Positions 1 to 7,281 are shown, counted from the stretch's first letter. The stretch is DNA of 11,574 nucleotides from an uncultured Lachnospiraceae bacterium (GCA_947178115.1 CAMWXF010000024.1:1-11574); one strand, 5' to 3'. Program-made: numbers and translations. Notes: a model not told the origin generated them from the sequence alone.

Positions 1-703
1 GCACTCTCGGACCCGCTACCGTTCCCTCTTTCGTCACATGTCCCACGATAAAGACGGATACGTTAAGTCCTTTGGCAAGCTGTAATAGAATATTTGTGGA
101 TTCCCGCACCTGAGACACACTGCCGGGTGCGGACGATATTTCCTCATGATACATTGTCTGAATGGAATCGATAATCGTGATATCGGGCATGACATTGCGG
201 ATCGTCTGCTCCACAACTTCAAGACTCGTCTCACACAGCAGGAGAAGGTTGTCCGAGAAATCTCCCAGCCTGTTGGCCCTCAGCTTGATCTGCCGCAGAG
301 ACTCCTCCCCGGAAATATACAGAACCTTCCTTCCGTCAGCCGCCATCAGCCTGCACACCTGCAATAGCAGCGTGGATTTACCGATACCGGGATCGCCTCC
401 CACCAACGTAAGCGAGCCGGGCACGATACCGCCGCCCAGCACTCTGTCCAATTCCGCTATGCGGGTTTGCATACGTTCTTCTTCCTGTATGCTCACCTCC
501 GACAGATTAGAAGGCTCCGCCGCCCTTACGCCACGACCCGCACCGCCTCCGATGCCGCGGGATGCGCCGCCGGCTCTTACCGGTACCTTCTCCTCCACCA
601 TACTGTTCCACTCTTTGCAGGCGGGACACTGTCCCACCCACTTAGAAGATTCATGTCCGCAATTCTGACAGTAAAACACTGTCCCTGTCTTGCTCTTAGC
701 CAT
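1..703 (-). CDS. radA: DNA repair protein RadA (Sms), 3' end cut by window edge
   Basis: RadA is a RecA-like, DnaB-type ATPase that helps process recombination intermediates and branch migration in the cytoplasm. The reading frame is open from the ATG at 703 to the window edge, giving 234 residues of a family usually near 450. An N-terminal zinc finger has C12, C15, C26 and C29 in CxxC-x10-CxxC spacing. The Walker A motif GDPGIGKST lies at residues 103-111. The Walker B strand ITIIDS is at 175-180, and GHVTKEG follows at 221-227, as in RadA. The KNRFG motif and the Lon-like C-terminal domain would lie beyond the window. The linker at residues 41-62 is rich in glycine and arginine. The start overlaps the stop of the upstream 138-residue gene by 8 bases, and the SD in front of it is weak, so translation is probably coupled. 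Identification is very secure. Confidence 0.97.
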   Translation of the reverse strand, partial: MAKSKTGTVFYCQNCGHESSKWVGQCPACKEWNSMVEEKVPVRAGGASRGIGGGAGRGVRAAEPSNLSEVSIQEEERMQTRIAELDRVLGGGIVPGSLTLVGGDPGIGKSTLLLQVCRLMAADGRKVLYISGEESLRQIKLRANRLGDFSDNLLLLCETSLEVVEQTIRNVMPDITIIDSIQTMYHEEISSAPGSVSQVRESTNILLQLAKGLNVSVFIVGHVTKEGTVAGPRV

Positions 704-1112
704 TCTTCACAATCTTAACCGCGATCTCACCTGCATGCTCCAGCTCCACGCTGATGCTCAGCTTGCCGCTCAAGTTCGTCTTCATCTTACCGATATTCGT
801 ATCCCCTACGGTAACGCTGTACTCCGTATCCTCTTCCAGTCCGACGGTGATCTGTGTATCCTCGTCCGCCTCCACGATAAAAGTAACACCGTCCTCCGTC
901 TCCTTAAAATCAATCACGCTCGTTCCGGGCTGTGACTCATAGGCGAACATGCCGTTCTTCTCCAGTTTAGTCAGTTCCTTATAAGTCTTAACCTTATATA
1001 AGTCACCGCCGTGCTCGTAATTCTCCAACTTTGCCTTCGTCTCCAGCTTATAATTGCCGAAACTGATCGCTCCGTTCTCCTCTGTTCGCAGTAATTCCTC
1101 TACTACAGCCAT
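696..1112 (-). CDS. Conserved-looking hypothetical protein between clpC and radA (138 aa)
   Basis: I do not recognise a family with a known activity. The product is 138 residues, acidic, without cysteine, and without a signal peptide or membrane segment, so it is probably cytoplasmic. The second half alternates short charged and hydrophobic stretches, for example GVTFIVEA and KLSISVELE, which suggests a beta-rich fold. Automated pipelines may label similar short clostridial proteins 'endosialidase'; nothing in this sequence supports glycosidase activity, and it is too short for one. The ATG at 1112 has a perfect AGGAGG at 1121-1126 with an 8-base spacer. The gene starts 27 bases after the clpC stop, and its TAA overlaps the radA start, so it is firmly embedded in the clpC-radA operon. 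It could be a ClpC or RadA accessory factor, but that is inference from position only. Confidence 0.85.
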   Translation of the reverse strand: MAVVEELLRTEENGAISFGNYKLETKAKLENYEHGGDLYKVKTYKELTKLEKNGMFAYESQPGTSVIDFKETEDGVTFIVEADEDTQITVGLEEDTEYSVTVGDTNIGKMKTNLSGKLSISVELEHAGEIAVKIVKNG

Positions 1113-1139
1113 TGTCTTCTCCTCCTACGTCCTTGCCTT

Positions 1140-3590
1140 TTATTTATCATCGCGTACGGTAAATACGATTTTCTTATTCTTAAGCCCGGCCGAAACCCGG
1201 TCGCCCTGTTTGACACTGCCCCGAAGTATCTCTTCCGCCAGTGCGTCTTCAATCTCCGACTGAATGGCACGCTTCATGGGTCTTGCACCCATCTTGGCAT
1301 CCATATGCTTCTCGATCAGCCACTCCTTGACGGACGGTGTAATGACAAGCTCGATCTCCATCTGCTCTCTGCACCGTTTCACCAGATTCTGCGCAAGCAG
1401 TGTGACGATCTTCTTCATGTCCTCTCTGTGCAGCGGATGGAATACCATGATCTCATCAATACGATTGATGAATTCCGGTTTGAAAAGACGCTTCACCTCT
1501 TCCATCACACCCGACTTCATCTTATCGTAATCCTGCTCTTTCGTCGTCTGTGCACCAAAACCGAGATTCTTGGGATCAATGATCCTCTGTGCGCCCGCAT
1601 TGGAAGTCATGATCAGGATAGTGTTCTTGAAGCTGACCTTCCTACCCTTGGAATCGGTGATATGTCCGTCATCCAATACCTGCAAAAGTACGTTAAACAC
1701 ATCCGGATGCGCCTTCTCGATTTCATCAAAAAGCACCACGGAATACGGATTTCTCCGCACCTTCTCCGACAACTGGCCGCCATCCTCGAAGCCCACATAC
1801 CCCGGCGGCGAGCCGATCATTTTGGACACAGAATGCCCTTCCATATATTCCGACATGTCTACACGGATCAGCGCATTCTCCGAACCGAACATCGCTTCCG
1901 CCAGCGCCTTGCTTAACTCCGTCTTGCCAACGCCGGTAGGCCCCAGAAACAGGAACGAACCGATGGGGCGGTTGGGATCCTGCAACCCTACCCGTCCTCT
2001 TCTCATCGCCTTGGCAACGGCTGTCACTGCTTCCTCCTGCCCGATTACACGCTTATGAAGGATAGATTCCAGCTTTAACAGACGCTCACTCTCTTTCTCT
2101 GCCAGCTTCTTTACCGGAATCTTCGTCCAGAGCGCCACTACCTCCGCAATCTCATTCTCACCCACCACATAGGTGCGTTTCGCCTCTTCCTTCTCCATGC
2201 GTTTGATGATCCGATCATACTTTTTGATACAATCGCTCTGCTTCTTCTTCAGCTCCGCGGCCTGCGTGAAGGCCTCCATACGGATGGATCGCTCGATCTG
2301 CAGATCAATCTTTTTAATTTCCTCCGAAAGCTCCCGCAGCTTATCGGGTTGTCCGGTCACGTTAAGACGTACCGCGGCAGCCGCCTCATCGATGAGATCA
2401 ATGGCTTTATCCGGCAGATTCCGGTCATTAATATATCTGTTGGAAAGCGCTACCGCCGCGCTGATCGCCTCCCCGGTGATCGTGACACGGTGGTGCTCCT
2501 CATATTTATGTGCGACACCCCGAAGTATGTTTTCAGCCTCCTCCACGGTAGGCTCCTCCACCGTCACAGGCTGGAATCTCCGTTCCAATGCCGCATCTTT
2601 CTCCACATATTTACGATACTCCGCGATCGTGGTAGCTCCGATCAACTGAATCTCTCCTCTGGCCAGAGAAGGCTTCAGTATATTAGAGGCATCAATAGCG
2701 CCCTCCGCGCCGCCCGCGCCGATGATCGTGTGCATCTCATCCAGGAAAAGAACCACATTGCCATCCTCGATCACTTCCCGTATGACCTTCTTGATCCTTT
2801 CCTCAAATTCTCCTCTGTATTTACTTCCGGCTACCATACCGGACAAATCCAGCGTCAGTACCCTTTTATTCTGTACGGTAAAAGGAACGTCGCCTGTAAC
2901 GATCCGTGCCGCCAATCCTTCTACCACGGCAGTCTTTCCAACGCCCGGCTCTCCGATCAGACAAGGATTGTTCTTGGTTCTGCGGCTTAAGATCTGGATC
3001 ACCCGGGTAATCTCCTCTTCCCTGCCGATCACGGGGTCCAGCCTACCTTCTCTCGCCAGCGCCGTCAGATCACGGCTATACTGATCCAGTGTAGAAGTCG
3101 ATCCCTTCTTTTTGCCCTGTTTCTTCCCCAGATCTTCCTTATACAAGGCGCCGTCCTCACCCATTGCCACCAGCACATCCACATACAGCTTCTGCACGGA
3201 GATGCCCATGGTGTTAAGCAGTCTGACCGCCACGTTCTCCCCTTCTTTTAACAGTGCCAGCAGAATATGCTCTGTGCCCGTCTTATCGCTGTGAAAACGC
3301 TCCGCCTGCCTATGGGCTTCGTCAAGAATGCTCTGCGCCCGCGGAGAATAGCCGTCCCGCTCCGCAATCAGAACCGAACTCTCCGGCGCAATCAGATCCT
3401 TGATCATTTCTTTTAACTGTACGACATCCACACCGTTATTTTGTAAAACCGTGGCTGCAACCCCTGTATTCTCTCGCAACAGACCCAGCAGGATATGTTC
3501 GCTTCCCACATAGCTCTGCCTCAGACTTCTGGCTGCCCTCTCGGCCAGCATTAAAGCTGCTTTCGCCTTATCTGTAAATTGTGGCTGCAT
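1140..3590 (-). CDS. clpC: ATP-dependent Clp protease ATP-binding subunit ClpC
   Basis: This class I Hsp100 AAA+ unfoldase feeds misfolded or tagged proteins to the ClpP protease. Numbering is from the ATG at 3590 (816 residues; Bacillus ClpC has 810). Two Clp-N repeats cover about 1-145. The first AAA+ module has Walker A GEPGVGKT at 213-220, Walker B VLFLDEM at 280-286 and an arginine pair at 337-338. A middle domain with a UVR-like coiled coil spans about 410-475. The second module has Walker A GPTGVGKT at 550-557, Walker B VVLFDEI at 618-624 and sensor-2 GAR at 768-770. The LGF tripeptide at 676-678 sits where the ClpP-docking loop is expected. ATG 3590 overlaps the GntR stop by one base. 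A TTG three bases upstream (3593) is an alternative start that would reproduce the MM start of Bacillus ClpC and lies 8 rather than 11 bases from the AAAGGA site. Confidence 0.98.
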   Translation of the reverse strand: MQPQFTDKAKAALMLAERAARSLRQSYVGSEHILLGLLRENTGVAATVLQNNGVDVVQLKEMIKDLIAPESSVLIAERDGYSPRAQSILDEAHRQAERFHSDKTGTEHILLALLKEGENVAVRLLNTMGISVQKLYVDVLVAMGEDGALYKEDLGKKQGKKKGSTSTLDQYSRDLTALAREGRLDPVIGREEEITRVIQILSRRTKNNPCLIGEPGVGKTAVVEGLAARIVTGDVPFTVQNKRVLTLDLSGMVAGSKYRGEFEERIKKVIREVIEDGNVVLFLDEMHTIIGAGGAEGAIDASNILKPSLARGEIQLIGATTIAEYRKYVEKDAALERRFQPVTVEEPTVEEAENILRGVAHKYEEHHRVTITGEAISAAVALSNRYINDRNLPDKAIDLIDEAAAAVRLNVTGQPDKLRELSEEIKKIDLQIERSIRMEAFTQAAELKKKQSDCIKKYDRIIKRMEKEEAKRTYVVGENEIAEVVALWTKIPVKKLAEKESERLLKLESILHKRVIGQEEAVTAVAKAMRRGRVGLQDPNRPIGSFLFLGPTGVGKTELSKALAEAMFGSENALIRVDMSEYMEGHSVSKMIGSPPGYVGFEDGGQLSEKVRRNPYSVVLFDEIEKAHPDVFNVLLQVLDDGHITDSKGRKVSFKNTILIMTSNAGAQRIIDPKNLGFGAQTTKEQDYDKMKSGVMEEVKRLFKPEFINRIDEIMVFHPLHREDMKKIVTLLAQNLVKRCREQMEIELVITPSVKEWLIEKHMDAKMGARPMKRAIQSEIEDALAEEILRGSVKQGDRVSAGLKNKKIVFTVRDDK

Positions 3591-3973
3591 CAATAATCCA
3601 TTCCTTTCCCATAGTCTTCATATATTTCATCTATAAGAGCATGTACTTCTTCTCTGGAAATATTCTTACAACTTGCTTTCGCCAGCGTCACCTGCAATTC
3701 TCTGCGCACCTCGTCAAGTGCCTGCATCCTGTTGATGTCGATCGCGATCATGGCGCCTCTTCTGCGGTCTACCTTCACATATCCCTCCTGCTTCAGCACG
3801 GTATACGCTTTGTTGACCGTATGCATATTGATACCGATAGTATCTGCCAGTTGTCTGACGGAAGGGAGCATATCCCCTTCCTGAAACCGCGCCGTAGCGA
3901 TCCCCAGGATGATCTGGTTGCGCAGCTGCATATAAATAGCTTCATCACTGTTAAAATCTATCTCAATGAACAT
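3590..3973 (-). CDS. GntR-family transcriptional regulator, short YtrA-like type
   Basis: This is a 127-residue DNA-binding regulator. Residues about 10-76 form a GntR winged helix: YMQLRNQI (14-21), then MLPSVRQLADTIGI (35-48), HTVNKAYTVL (51-60), and a wing around KVDRRRGA (67-74). Only about 50 residues follow, mostly charged helix. That is too short for a FadR- or UTRA-type ligand domain and matches the YtrA subfamily, whose small C-termini serve dimerisation. The ATG at 3973 has an AGGAG 5 bases upstream (3979-3983). Its TGA overlaps the clpC ATG by one base. YtrA-type regulators usually sit beside ABC transporter genes; here the partner is clpC, so this protein may fill the role that CtsR has in Bacillus. 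That role is inferred from position. Confidence 0.93.
   Translation of the reverse strand: MFIEIDFNSDEAIYMQLRNQIILGIATARFQEGDMLPSVRQLADTIGINMHTVNKAYTVLKQEGYVKVDRRRGAMIAIDINRMQALDEVRRELQVTLAKASCKNISREEVHALIDEIYEDYGKGMDY
3602..3607 (-). promoter_or_regulatory. Ribosome binding site of clpC inside the GntR gene
   Basis: AAAGGA lies within the last codons of the upstream GntR gene. It is 8 bases from the TTG at 3593 and 11 bases from the ATG at 3590. Spacing favours the TTG and codon preference favours the ATG, so the exact start is uncertain by one codon. Confidence 0.6.
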
Positions 3974-4053
3974 TCATTCTCCTACCGATCCGATCACCGC
4001 CGTCTCACAACACTTCAGCATGCTGCATCCTGCTGCGCGATCTTCTCTTTCTG
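3974..4053 (-). other. 80-base gap before the GntR gene with a 10-base palindrome
   Basis: The space between the SH3-protein stop and the GntR start contains the perfect palindrome CAGCATGCTG at 4016-4025 and the GntR ribosome binding site. I see no convincing -35/-10 pair and no terminator. If the GntR protein regulates its own operon, this gap is the natural place for an operator. Confidence 0.3.
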
Positions 4054-5436
4054 TCATTCCCTGTCGTCCATACTTAAGAACTCAAACTCGAATTCATCAT
4101 CATCCAGCAGAAAATTCTTCGTCTTACGCTTGGGAGCGTTTCTTGACGCATCCTCTTCCTCTCTCTCTTCGCGCACCTGCCGTCTGCGTGCCTGACGTTG
4201 TTCTGTCTCAGCTTCCTCCTCATTCTCCGTACGCCGCCTGCGCCTGCCGGACGGCTCTTCCGCTTCCTGCGAGCGCCGTCTGCGCGGTGTTTCTTCCTCT
4301 TCCCTCGCTTCCCGTTTTCCGCTACGGGCCGTTCTTGCATCCGTCTGAGAGTCACGCCTTCTCTCCTGCGGCACTTCATCTTCCTGTGCACGCTGTCTGC
4401 GTCTGGACGCTCCTTCCGGCTCCGGTTCTTCCTCGTCCTCTTCGTCGTCCTCATAATCCTCGTAATACACATCCCGCAGTTTCAACGCCATAATGATCAC
4501 AGCAATAACCAACAAAACTGCCAGAACCACCAGCGCAACGATCGCGATCCGCTGCTTTACAAGCGTCTTCGCTTCCTCCTCCGTATCCTCCGGCTGCATA
4601 TTCGCCGCTGCCAATATCTGATCTACTCTCTTCTTATCACTGCCACCCTGTGTGTGGTCATACAAATACCACGCATAGGAACCGTCCGGCTCCGATTCAT
4701 AGATCAGCTCATAGTCATTATTCACGGGACGCTGCGTTTCTTGCGGCTGTTCCGGTTCCTGCGGCTGCTCCTCCTCTTCTGATACGGGAACCATATCCCC
4801 CAATGTCAGAAGATCCGCACGGATAAACCCGGTCTTGTCCACGTTTCCGGTTCCGGTAAAAGTAACGTAATACCAATCTTTACCGTCACTTCCCTCCGAC
4901 TTTCCGCTGATAACCACCTGTGCATTTTCGGTCAGTCTGTCTACTACCGTATCGTTTGTGGACGGCGCCGATCTTACCTTGATCGCCTCCACGTGAACCG
5001 TTGCATACTGTGCATCCATGGGCTCATGAGGCTGTGCCGTCGCGCCCGACGGTGCCTGCCCGTCACCGGACGCTGTGCCGTCAGCAGAAGCGGCGTTCTG
5101 CGACGAGCTGTCGCTGTCCTCCTTGTCGATCAGATCCGCCCTAATATACCCTGTCTTATTTGCGTCGATGACTACCTGATACCACAGGGTGCCGGAGGAA
5201 TCCTGCGCTTCCTCCCGGATCGAAACCTTCGCGCCTCTGGAGACACTGCCGATGACTTCGCTTGTCGCATCCGCATTCTCCCGTATCTTAGCGGAATCCA
5301 CCTTAACCGTACCCGTGGAATCCGCCAGACTGATCAGCGGATAGCACCATAATACGGAGATAATGCCGGCTGCCATCACCATCCTACACAGGATGCGCCC
5401 ACAGATCGCTCTGATATCTCTTCTGTTCTGTGCCAT
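4054..5436 (-). CDS. SH3-domain membrane protein with charged cytoplasmic tail
   Basis: The product has 460 residues from the ATG at 5436. Residues about 10-38 form a basic-then-hydrophobic signal segment ending in SLADS, a plausible export signal. Two bacterial SH3 (SH3b) repeats follow, at about 42-103 and 144-210. Both have the pattern V..D..KIR or VRSAPS, then W-Y/W-YY, then TGYIRADL or TGFIRADL. A low-complexity Ser/Ala/Gly linker separates them, and a Glu/Pro/Gln-rich stretch follows at 219-236. One membrane helix is clear at 297-320. The C-terminal 140 residues are almost all Glu, Asp and Arg, with runs such as RRRRR, and end in an acidic-aromatic segment with FEFEF at 449-453. The likely topology is SH3 domains outside and tail in the cytoplasm. 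SH3b domains often bind cell-wall material. The function of the whole protein is unknown; it precedes GntR-clpC on the same strand. Confidence 0.85.
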   Translation of the reverse strand: MAQNRRDIRAICGRILCRMVMAAGIISVLWCYPLISLADSTGTVKVDSAKIRENADATSEVIGSVSRGAKVSIREEAQDSSGTLWYQVVIDANKTGYIRADLIDKEDSDSSSQNAASADGTASGDGQAPSGATAQPHEPMDAQYATVHVEAIKVRSAPSTNDTVVDRLTENAQVVISGKSEGSDGKDWYYVTFTGTGNVDKTGFIRADLLTLGDMVPVSEEEEQPQEPEQPQETQRPVNNDYELIYESEPDGSYAWYLYDHTQGGSDKKRVDQILAAANMQPEDTEEEAKTLVKQRIAIVALVVLAVLLVIAVIIMALKLRDVYYEDYEDDEEDEEEPEPEGASRRRQRAQEDEVPQERRRDSQTDARTARSGKREAREEEETPRRRRSQEAEEPSGRRRRRTENEEEAETEQRQARRRQVREEREEEDASRNAPKRKTKNFLLDDDEFEFEFLSMDDRE

Positions 5437-5443
5437 GTTTTTT

Positions 5444-5450
5444 CTCCCTT
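5444..5450 (-). promoter_or_regulatory. Ribosome binding site that fixes the SH3-protein start
   Basis: AAGGGAG lies 7 bases before the ATG at 5436. The frame is open further up to an ATG at 5499, but that start would overlap the preceding gene by 35 bases and would place 21 polar residues before the signal segment. The ATG at 5436 is therefore preferred. Confidence 0.75.
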
Positions 5451-5464
5451 TGTCTGTCTTACTA

Positions 5465-5950
5465 CTATTCTCTTGTAAACCGCTTAGAACCTTCCTCACC
5501 TTTAGGTCTCTCTGTGCTGAAACCGGACAGATTAATATTTCTGGAAGCTCTCGTTTTCTCCTCTATAGCTCTATGATATGCCGTCTCACACTTAGCGCAG
5601 TATCTTCCGTAACGAATCGCCGTGCCGCAGATCTCGCAGGTCAGAAATACATTGGAATTAGGCGCGATCTCCAGCCTTTCTTCCTTAAGCATATCCCTGA
5701 TTGCCTTCTGCGACACCCCCGTAGCATCAGAGGCCTGCGCGGCCGTCACACCCGCATGCTTCTCGATATAATTGCGCACTTTACCATAATCGTCATACTC
5801 CTGATAATTGCAATCCTCACACCGGAACTCTCCGCATCCTTTATAAACCATGACTCCGCCGCATTCCCGGCATATCGTAGGTCTGTTATAATTCTGCACC
5901 TCCAGCAGCTCCCTTTTGAGATTTTCTAACCTTTCCTCTTTGCTGCCCAT
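5465..5950 (-). CDS. Zinc-ribbon / helix-turn-helix protein, YvyF-like
   Basis: This is a 161-residue cytoplasmic protein. A first zinc ribbon has CxxC at 27/30 and CxxC at 44/47, with an extra C39. A helix-turn-helix-like middle follows at about 54-95, with YIEKHAGVTAAQASDATGVS and KAIRDMLKEERL. A second ribbon has CxxC at 105/108 and CxxC at 118/121, followed by a basic helix. The layout of a short HTH followed by a CxxC...CxxC ribbon resembles the flagellar-operon protein YvyF/TIGR03826 of Bacillus and clostridia, but no flagellar gene is nearby. The ATG at 5950 has AGGAG 8 bases upstream. It starts 59 bases after purD and ends 28 bases before the SH3-protein start. A role as a small regulator is possible but not shown. 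Confidence 0.85.
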   Translation of the reverse strand: MGSKEERLENLKRELLEVQNYNRPTICRECGGVMVYKGCGEFRCEDCNYQEYDDYGKVRNYIEKHAGVTAAQASDATGVSQKAIRDMLKEERLEIAPNSNVFLTCEICGTAIRYGRYCAKCETAYHRAIEEKTRASRNINLSGFSTERPKGEEGSKRFTRE

Positions 5951-6009
5951 GAAAAATACTCCTCTCCCTTCTTTTACACCCCTTATGTTAAATCATCCTT
6001 TAATTACGA

Positions 6010-7281
6010 TCATGCTTCATCTATAGCCTTGCCGATATCATTCCTCATATATTTGTTATCGAAGCTGATCCATTTAGTTGCTTCATAGGCATTGGCACGC
6101 GCTTCTTTCAGATCCTTCCCCTTCGCAGTAACTCCCAGCACACGCCCGCCGTTAGTCATGATTCCCTGTTCCGTCTGTTTCGTTCCCGCATGGAAACAGT
6201 AATATTCGTCACTGCCTTCGAACCGCTCCAGCCCTTTGATCAAAAATCCTTTCTCATAGGAAACCGGATATCCTTCGGATGCCAGCACAACACAGACCGC
6301 CGCATTATCCTCGAACTGCAGGTCAATCTGATCCAGCGTACCGTCAATACACGCCTCAGCAACCTCAATAATATCGTTTTTCATGCGCGGCAGCACCACC
6401 TGCGCCTCGGGATCGCCGAATCTGGCATTATATTCCAGCACACGGGGACCGTCCTGCGTCAGCATCAGCCCGAAAAAGATTACTCCGTGGAAAGGCCGTC
6501 CTTCCGCTGCCATGGCATCCACCGTTGCCTGATAAATATGTTCTTTGCAGAAAGCATCCACGTCTTCCGTATAGAAAGGACTCGGTGAAAACGTGCCCAT
6601 ACCGCCTGTATTGAGTCCCCGGTCACCGTCCTGTGCCCGTTTGTGATCCTGAGCCGAGGACATGATCCTGATTGTCCTGCCGTCCACAAAGGAAAGTACG
6701 GAAACTTCGCGCCCCGTCATGAATTCCTCTATGACCATACGGTTGCCCGCCGCGCCGAACTTCTTATCCTCCATGATCGTTCTGACGCCTTCCTTTGCCT
6801 CTTCCAGGTTCTGGCAGATCAGTACACCCTTACCCAGAGCCAGACCGTCGGCTTTCAGCACCACAGGCATTTTCGCAGTCTCCAGATATGCCAGAGCAGC
6901 CTGCGGATCGTCAAAATTCTCATATGCCGCCGTAGGAATATTGTATTTTTTCATCAAATCCTTGGAAAATGCCTTACTTCCCTCTAAGATCGCCGCATTC
7001 TTCCTCGGTCCGAAGACGCGCAGTCCTGCCGCCTCCATCTCATCCACCAGACCACCTACTAACGGATCATCCATACCGACGATAGTCAGATCGATGGCAT
7101 GCTCCTTGGCAAAATTCACGATCTTATCAAATTCCATGGCGCCGATAGGCACACACTCCGCGATCTGTCCGATGCCCGCATTTCCCGGTGCACAATAGAT
7201 CTTATCCACCTTCGGACTCTTCGCCACACTGGCAGCTATCGCATGTTCCCTGCCGCCGCTTCCTACGATCAATACTTTCAT
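6010..7281 (-). CDS. purD: Phosphoribosylamine-glycine ligase (GAR synthetase)
   Basis: PurD joins 5-phosphoribosylamine and glycine with ATP to form GAR, the second step of de novo purine synthesis. The 423 residues match the family length (about 420-430). The N-terminal domain opens with MKVLIVGSGGREHA, the expected glycine-rich loop. LEGSKAFSKDLM at 99-110 and the lysine-containing LKADGLALGKGV at 142-153 mark the ATP-grasp fold. The GARS signature RFGDPEAQ lies at 287-294. The C-terminal domain is complete and includes NGGRVLGV at 377-384. The ATG at 7281 follows AAAGGA with a 7-base spacer. The gene is 48 bases downstream of purN and is the last purine gene of the cluster. No terminator is visible in the 59 bases after its TGA. 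Confidence 0.98.
   Translation of the reverse strand: MKVLIVGSGGREHAIAASVAKSPKVDKIYCAPGNAGIGQIAECVPIGAMEFDKIVNFAKEHAIDLTIVGMDDPLVGGLVDEMEAAGLRVFGPRKNAAILEGSKAFSKDLMKKYNIPTAAYENFDDPQAALAYLETAKMPVVLKADGLALGKGVLICQNLEEAKEGVRTIMEDKKFGAAGNRMVIEEFMTGREVSVLSFVDGRTIRIMSSAQDHKRAQDGDRGLNTGGMGTFSPSPFYTEDVDAFCKEHIYQATVDAMAAEGRPFHGVIFFGLMLTQDGPRVLEYNARFGDPEAQVVLPRMKNDIIEVAEACIDGTLDQIDLQFEDNAAVCVVLASEGYPVSYEKGFLIKGLERFEGSDEYYCFHAGTKQTEQGIMTNGGRVLGVTAKGKDLKEARANAYEATKWISFDNKYMRNDIGKAIDEA

Noticed and set aside
2349..2990. Long plus-strand frames opposite clpC (also 1305-1916 and 1570-2058)
   Set aside because: They lie antisense to the well-supported clpC frame, have no recognisable domain, and read as shadows of its codon pattern.
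3581..4195. 204-residue plus-strand frame across the GntR gene and the following gap
   Set aside because: It is antisense to the GntR gene, has low-complexity serine and histidine stretches, and lacks a credible ribosome site.
4074..4472. 132-residue arginine-rich minus-strand frame inside the SH3-protein gene
   Set aside because: It is a frame-shifted reading of the Glu/Arg repeat region; the low-complexity DNA keeps alternate frames open.
5437..5499. Upstream ATG start (5499) for the SH3 protein
   Set aside because: It overlaps the preceding gene by 35 bases, whereas the ATG at 5436 has a good ribosome site 7 bases upstream and places the signal segment near the N-terminus.
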